Positions 41,907 to 41,960 of a DNA stretch of 41,960 bases are shown in pieces; the stretch's first letter is position 1; each line of letters opens with the position of its first letter. Origin of the DNA: Crocinitomicaceae bacterium (GTDB taxonomy: Bacteria > Bacteroidota > Bacteroidia > Flavobacteriales_D > Crocinitomicaceae); the NCBI GenBank assembly GCA_022447665.1, contig JAKVAQ010000032.1, positions 25,208-67,167 on the forward strand, in the 5' to 3' direction. Both the position numbers and the translations under genes were made by a program. Under the pieces are notes generated by a model that had not been told where the DNA came from, did no database searches, and was given only the letters and a program-made list of their open reading frames with translations.

Positions 41907-41960
41907 GCACTGGTAGGATAAGGACTTTCGGCTTTTAGAGATAGATAGACTAATATAAAG

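Overview
The window reads as chromosomal DNA of a member of the Bacteroidota, most likely a Flavobacteriales-type (Cryomorphaceae-like) bacterium. The evidence is: several secreted proteins ending in type IX secretion (T9SS) type A or type B sorting domains, tandem TPR/propeller/OmpA proteins of the PorE kind, a short sigma-70 (289 aa, no region 1.1), AT-rich DNA, almost no Shine-Dalgarno sequences, and promoters of the Bacteroidota form TTTG/TTG-N18-19-TAnnTTTG. I see no tRNA, rRNA, CRISPR array, prophage, insertion sequence or plasmid gene. This is mainly core chromosome with scattered secreted accessory proteins.

Layout. 1-2.2 kb (minus): start of a secreted protein, an aminocarboxymuconate-semialdehyde decarboxylase (ACMSD), and a secreted NTF2-like protein. 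2.3-6.3 kb (plus): a two-subunit M16 metallopeptidase and a small exported protein. 6.4-7.6 kb: a T9SS cargo gene broken by one extra T in a T9 tract in its signal peptide. 7.7-10.5 kb: dnaB and a linked exported glutaminase-fold-like protein. 10.5-14.6 kb: two paralogous envelope proteins with OmpA domains, the second with the full PorE-like domain order. 14.6-16.4 kb (minus): rseP and a small conserved protein. 16.5-18.7 kb: a CvpA-family protein, an outer-membrane barrel-like protein and lipA. 18.8-21.9 kb: a large T9SS propeller protein. 21.9-23.5 kb (minus): a COG2509-type flavoprotein. 23.7-28.8 kb: a small exported protein followed by a large PKD/type B T9SS protein, a tiny Lys/Thr-rich exported protein and an HtrA protease. 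28.8-32.3 kb (minus): an assimilatory sulfate operon (DUF2061, cysH, cysD, cysN) behind an Rrf2 regulator. 32.6-36.2 kb: rpoD, an ABC exporter, rpmH (L34) and a small membrane protein. 36.2-38 kb (minus): a PA-domain T9SS protein. 38.2-42 kb: a radical SAM/SPASM protein, a MuiA-like DUF4139 protein and two poorly understood ORFs.

Working together: the T9SS cargo proteins and the PorE-like proteins belong to one secretion and envelope theme. M16, RseP and HtrA are envelope proteolysis. The cys genes form one regulated unit with a palindromic candidate operator just upstream of its -7 box. The most distinctive non-genic signal is that five genes carry the TAnnTTTG promoter element exactly 4-5 nt before their start codon, which predicts leaderless mRNAs and fixes several start codons.
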